Shown here: positions 31,361 to 34,384 of the stretch, piece after piece
Numbering within the stretch: the stretch's first letter is position 1
How the letters are laid out: the number at the start of each line of letters is the position of its first letter
Assembly: GCA_002710205.1 (NCBI GenBank)
Contig: PAJN01000005.1
Coordinates: 1 to 34,384, forward strand
Length of the DNA: 34,384 bases
Reading direction: 5' to 3'
Source of the DNA: Methanobacteriota archaeon
GTDB taxonomy: Archaea; Thermoplasmatota; Poseidoniia; Poseidoniales; Poseidoniaceae
Made by a program: the position numbers and the translations under genes
The notes under the pieces: generated by a model
What the model saw: only the letters and a program-made list of their open reading frames with translations
The model's database searches: none
What the model was told of the DNA's origin: nothing

Positions 31361-34210
31361 ATGCTCTTCCCACCACACATGGGAGATGCGAAAGAGAAAC
31401 TTGCAGAGTACTCCCAACTCGTTCGCGAGAAAGTAGATTCAGGGCTAGACGCAGCATATTCTCAAGTCTTGGCACAGCCAAAAACCACATTCATTTTGTT
31501 AGCAATACTTTCCCTATGGCTAGGAAATATTGGTACTAACTTCCAAGATCAAATTGTTGACGATGTGGAAGTTTTCCTTCCAGAAGGAGCTGAATCTACT
31601 GACCTATTGTTAGAGGTAAGGGAAGAATGGTCTACGGATGTAGCATTCATTTATATCAAAACACCAAATGCAGAAGATCCTGATATTTTCGGAGCTGATT
31701 ACAATATCACAAGTATGTCTGTTTTACATGAAATATCTTGGATAGAGGGTGATGATGAAAATCGCGGCGATAACCAGATTAAGCGAGGATTAGACTGGGA
31801 CAAGGAAGACCACGGGAAGAATGATGGCGTATTGTGGATTATTTCCATTGCTCAGATTATCAAAGAAATCAATTCGAGTGATGGCAGATTCAACAGTGCG
31901 ATGTGTGAAAACCCTGGAGAGAGGTTGACAGCACAACTAGTCGATTGTGGAACTGCTAGCCAAGCCCCTGGCTTTAGTGGAGGATTATACGCAATTCCTG
32001 ATCAACAAGAGAGAATCGACGAAATCGTAAATCAGTCAAACGGATCACTGGGAGCCTTAGCCAAGGATACTAATGGTGATGGCATTTGGGACACCACAGC
32101 TGTTTTGGTAGGAATGATTTCTTCAAACCAAATTAATGAAACAGGAGTATGGAGTGATTACAAGGAATTCTTCTCGCATATTGATGCCGTCATTGACGAA
32201 GATAACAGACCTACTCAATATAGTATAAATCAACTAAATATGACACAAACGGGACTATCCAAAATCCTCGAAGATGTTTCAGATGCAATCTATCTAGATT
32301 TACTCAACATGATGCCAATATCACTATTCCTCACGGTCTTAATCATCACTCTATTACACCGTTCTTGGAAAGTAGTAATCATTTCAGGAACACCAATTGT
32401 AATGGCATTAGCGGTTACGTTTGGAGCGACCGTATTATTCGAAATGACACTAACTCCAATGATTATTGCAACATTCCCAATCTTAATCGGACTAGGTGTT
32501 GATTATGCGTTACACATGGTCAACCGTATCGAAGAAGTGCGGCGGAAACGTATAGACGCTGCTGTTGAAGAAAATGAAAGTAGAAGGCGAAAGGGGCTTG
32601 TTCCAAATGATGTTCCAGATATGTGGGACCCTGATTTCTATCGCTCTTGTGTTATGGAAATGTCTCGGACTACTGGAGTAGCAGTCTTAGTGTCTGCTAT
32701 AACTACAATCATTGGTTTCTCGGTACTAATTCTTCCAAACATAGTATCGATTATTCCAATTCGTTCAGTCGGAATGACGCTCGTTGCAGGAATAATGGCG
32801 ACATTGGTTTTCTCTATGATTCTGGTTCCCGTATTATCGTGGTTACTTAGATTCAACAAACGAACTAACCCTCCTCTGTGGGGTTCGATTTCGAGATTCC
32901 CTGTCAAGAATTTCGCAGTCGTTCTTCTGCTTGCGGGCGCAATTACCCTCGCTGGAGTTAGTAACCTTGACGAATTGGACAAACCAATTACCGGTTCTGA
33001 CCAAACTCCTGACAATATTCCTTCAATGGAAGCTATGGTTGAATATTCAAATACATTCTCTGGTGGACAAACATCTCTATTCATTTTCGATGCATCAAAA
33101 CATGTCAATGATGAAGATATTAACAATCAAGACATGAAGATTCGATCGCTTGAAGTATTAGACGCGATGGATGCTCTAGAAAACAAAATTACTGAAGTTC
33201 CTTACACTAACACAACGAGTTTGATTACATTCCTTGAGGCTGTTCCTGTAGTTATTGGAGAACCAACCACTGGTGTAACTCTGTATGATGGCACTCTCTG
33301 GGGCCTACTACATGAGGAATGCTGGGAATCAAATAGTCCAGATTGCGCGGCTTGGATTTTACTTGATGCTACTTCAAGCGATGGAGAAGGAAGAAAGCAC
33401 CTACGAAAGGATATGGTAAACGTAGCCTATGACACATTATCCAAAGAAGTGCAATGGATGTTAACCAATGTTGATGGAACCAAAGCTCTAGTCTATGTAA
33501 CTCAGCCTTACATGAATCTAGACAACGCAAGCATGCTTCGTGATGACATCGATGACATGCTAGGCGAGCCTATGGAAGAACAAGGAATCAGAGTTTCACC
33601 ATTGACAGGCGGTCTACCAGTGAGCCTTGACATCAACGAAGGAATCCATGAAACTCAAAGCTACACTACATTGCTGACTCTTCTCATTCTGACCATTGTT
33701 TTGTGCTTCGTATTCAGATCCGCTAGAATTGGAATCCTCACAATGATACCAGTTGCAACCATCATAATTTGGCAGCCATTACTGATGAGTTCAGGAGATG
33801 TGAATGTAAATATCTTCACTGCGATGATAGGTACAATTGTTTTCGGAATAGGTGTTGATGATGCGATTCACGTAATGCACCGTATTCAAGAAGAAGGGGA
33901 AACCGCTGTTGGAATGTCGCGAGCTGTTGAAAGTACGGGACAGACTATCTTCGAAACGACAGCCACCACTGTAGCAGGATTGGGTGCAGGATTCTTCGTA
34001 GCATTCCCTGGATTAGTAAATTTCTTCATATTGATGATGCTACTAATCGGATTTGCTTTCCTTACAAGCGTATTCTTACTGCCTGCTTGCATAACATTGG
34101 ACCATATAATACGGCGAAGAATCAAGGGTGAAGGAGGATTCATCGATTTCGGTGAAGGCGTTGTTTTGACAGATGAAAACATGAAGGCTGTTGACGCAAT
34201 ACTGGATTAA
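31361..34210 (+). CDS. RND/MMPL superfamily exporter (second copy type)
   Basis: 949 residues with the two-halves RND plan. TM1 is at about residues 44-58, and the signature GLGVDYALHMVNRIEEVRRK in the first half and GIGVDDAIHVMHRIQEEGE in the second mark TM4 and TM10; the second motif has DD where the other exporter has DY. The two large extracytoplasmic domains are rich in Asp, Asn and sequons. Start options are ATG 31361 and ATG 31379 (residue 7); no SD is clear. It shares little close sequence with the exporter at 19676-22285, so the two are not a recent duplication. Probable role: moving lipids or hydrophobic compounds, perhaps glycolipids given the GT2 neighbour. It converges with rnpB. 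Confidence 0.9.
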   Translation: MLFPPHMGDAKEKLAEYSQLVREKVDSGLDAAYSQVLAQPKTTFILLAILSLWLGNIGTNFQDQIVDDVEVFLPEGAESTDLLLEVREEWSTDVAFIYIKTPNAEDPDIFGADYNITSMSVLHEISWIEGDDENRGDNQIKRGLDWDKEDHGKNDGVLWIISIAQIIKEINSSDGRFNSAMCENPGERLTAQLVDCGTASQAPGFSGGLYAIPDQQERIDEIVNQSNGSLGALAKDTNGDGIWDTTAVLVGMISSNQINETGVWSDYKEFFSHIDAVIDEDNRPTQYSINQLNMTQTGLSKILEDVSDAIYLDLLNMMPISLFLTVLIITLLHRSWKVVIISGTPIVMALAVTFGATVLFEMTLTPMIIATFPILIGLGVDYALHMVNRIEEVRRKRIDAAVEENESRRRKGLVPNDVPDMWDPDFYRSCVMEMSRTTGVAVLVSAITTIIGFSVLILPNIVSIIPIRSVGMTLVAGIMATLVFSMILVPVLSWLLRFNKRTNPPLWGSISRFPVKNFAVVLLLAGAITLAGVSNLDELDKPITGSDQTPDNIPSMEAMVEYSNTFSGGQTSLFIFDASKHVNDEDINNQDMKIRSLEVLDAMDALENKITEVPYTNTTSLITFLEAVPVVIGEPTTGVTLYDGTLWGLLHEECWESNSPDCAAWILLDATSSDGEGRKHLRKDMVNVAYDTLSKEVQWMLTNVDGTKALVYVTQPYMNLDNASMLRDDIDDMLGEPMEEQGIRVSPLTGGLPVSLDINEGIHETQSYTTLLTLLILTIVLCFVFRSARIGILTMIPVATIIIWQPLLMSSGDVNVNIFTAMIGTIVFGIGVDDAIHVMHRIQEEGETAVGMSRAVESTGQTIFETTATTVAGLGAGFFVAFPGLVNFFILMMLLIGFAFLTSVFLLPACITLDHIIRRRIKGEGGFIDFGEGVVLTDENMKAVDAILD

Positions 34211-34246
34211 TTGCTAAAATAATTGGCTTGCAATACCAAGAGATAA

Positions 34247-34384
34247 TGGAGAATGCAGGGAGTAAGCCCCTTTCTGTTACCTTCCGGCGACTGCATTCAA
34301 CTTAGCATCCTACCTGTCCCTGTGCGTGCAACATTAACGGGACTGTTTGGACTTGCTCCAGCGGGGTTGCTCGTCTCATCGACA
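34247..34384 (-). ncRNA. rnpB: RNase P RNA, 3' half (cut by window edge)
   Basis: Read on the minus strand, the segment carries the conserved RNase P blocks in order: GAGACGAG followed by AACCCCGCTGGAGCAAGTCC, where GGAGCAAG(G/T)CCAAA is a universal block, then a GTCCC/GGGAC stem, AGGTAGGATGCTAAG (counterpart of the GGGTAGGCTGCTTGAG block), TTGAATGCAG, and AACAGAAAGGGGCTTAC, the ACAGAA-GGCTTA block that forms the 3' strand of P4. The catalytic RNA removes 5' leaders from pre-tRNA. The 3' end is estimated at 34247-34250; the 5' half with its P4 partner lies beyond the window. It converges with the exporter gene. Confidence 0.9.

Noticed and set aside
19676-34210. The two RND exporters as a recent tandem duplication
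   Set aside because: They differ in length, signature residues and extracytoplasmic domains, and lie about 9 kb apart on opposite strands.
1-34384. CRISPR array, insertion sequence, integrase or prophage
   Set aside because: No spaced identical repeats, no transposase or integrase motifs, and gene content is chromosomal throughout.

Overview
The window looks like chromosomal DNA of a marine Group II euryarchaeon (Candidatus Poseidoniales). This rests on gene content, not a database search. Archaeal information-processing genes are present: RNA polymerase subunit L, elongation factor 1-beta beside its usual zinc-ribbon neighbour, a DUF2240 protein and an FtsJ-type rRNA methyltransferase. The 3' half of an RNase P RNA lies at the right edge. 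The DNA is AT-rich and tightly packed, and several convergent genes touch or overlap. Many secreted or anchored proteins carry N-glycosylation sequons, PKD, kelch or CARDB-like modules. Genes inside operons often have a GAGGTGA-type Shine-Dalgarno about 7-8 nt before the start, while several first genes look leaderless.

Layout. 1-2.6 kb: a zinc-ribbon gene cut by the edge, a small membrane protein, an M23-type lipoprotein with a 14-residue repeat, a GC-rich multi-hairpin segment and cutA. 2.6-5.9 kb: selO, a two-TM mini-protein and a polyprenol/phytol-kinase-like enzyme, the last two each with a perfect hairpin at the start, then a Lon-N-domain protein. 5.9-9.3 kb: a PKD secreted protein, an unknown protein, an FMN reductase and a sterol-desaturase-family hydroxylase. 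8.8-10.7 kb (minus): the operon tusA-ribA-osmC-methyltransferase, whose last gene appears to start at AUU. 10.7-14.6 kb: an archaeosortase-like transpeptidase, a DEAD-box helicase with a structured leader, a small protein and a HEAT-repeat protein.

14.6-22.3 kb: a 1492-residue kelch/CARDB surface protein with a cytoplasmic proline-rich tail, a DUF2240 protein and an RND/MMPL exporter. 22.4-25.8 kb: rpoL-truD on plus; aEF1B, a zinc ribbon, an OB-fold protein and rlmE on minus. 25.8-29.9 kb: a secreted thioredoxin-like protein, a small unknown, and the minus operon epimerase, thioredoxin-like protein, VKOR and a His-rich anchored protein. This operon looks like an extracytoplasmic disulfide-forming set, and its last gene appears to start at CUG. 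30-34.4 kb: a small unknown with a strong terminator-like hairpin, a GT2 glycosyltransferase, a second RND/MMPL exporter and rnpB.

The themes are envelope building and export (GT2, epimerase, polyprenol kinase, RND pumps, archaeosortase), extracytoplasmic redox folding, and RNA/translation housekeeping. No CRISPR array, insertion sequence, integrase, tRNA or prophage was seen. The most unusual signals are the two apparent non-canonical starts and the helicase leader with mutually exclusive hairpins. No gap between genes exceeds about 170 bases.
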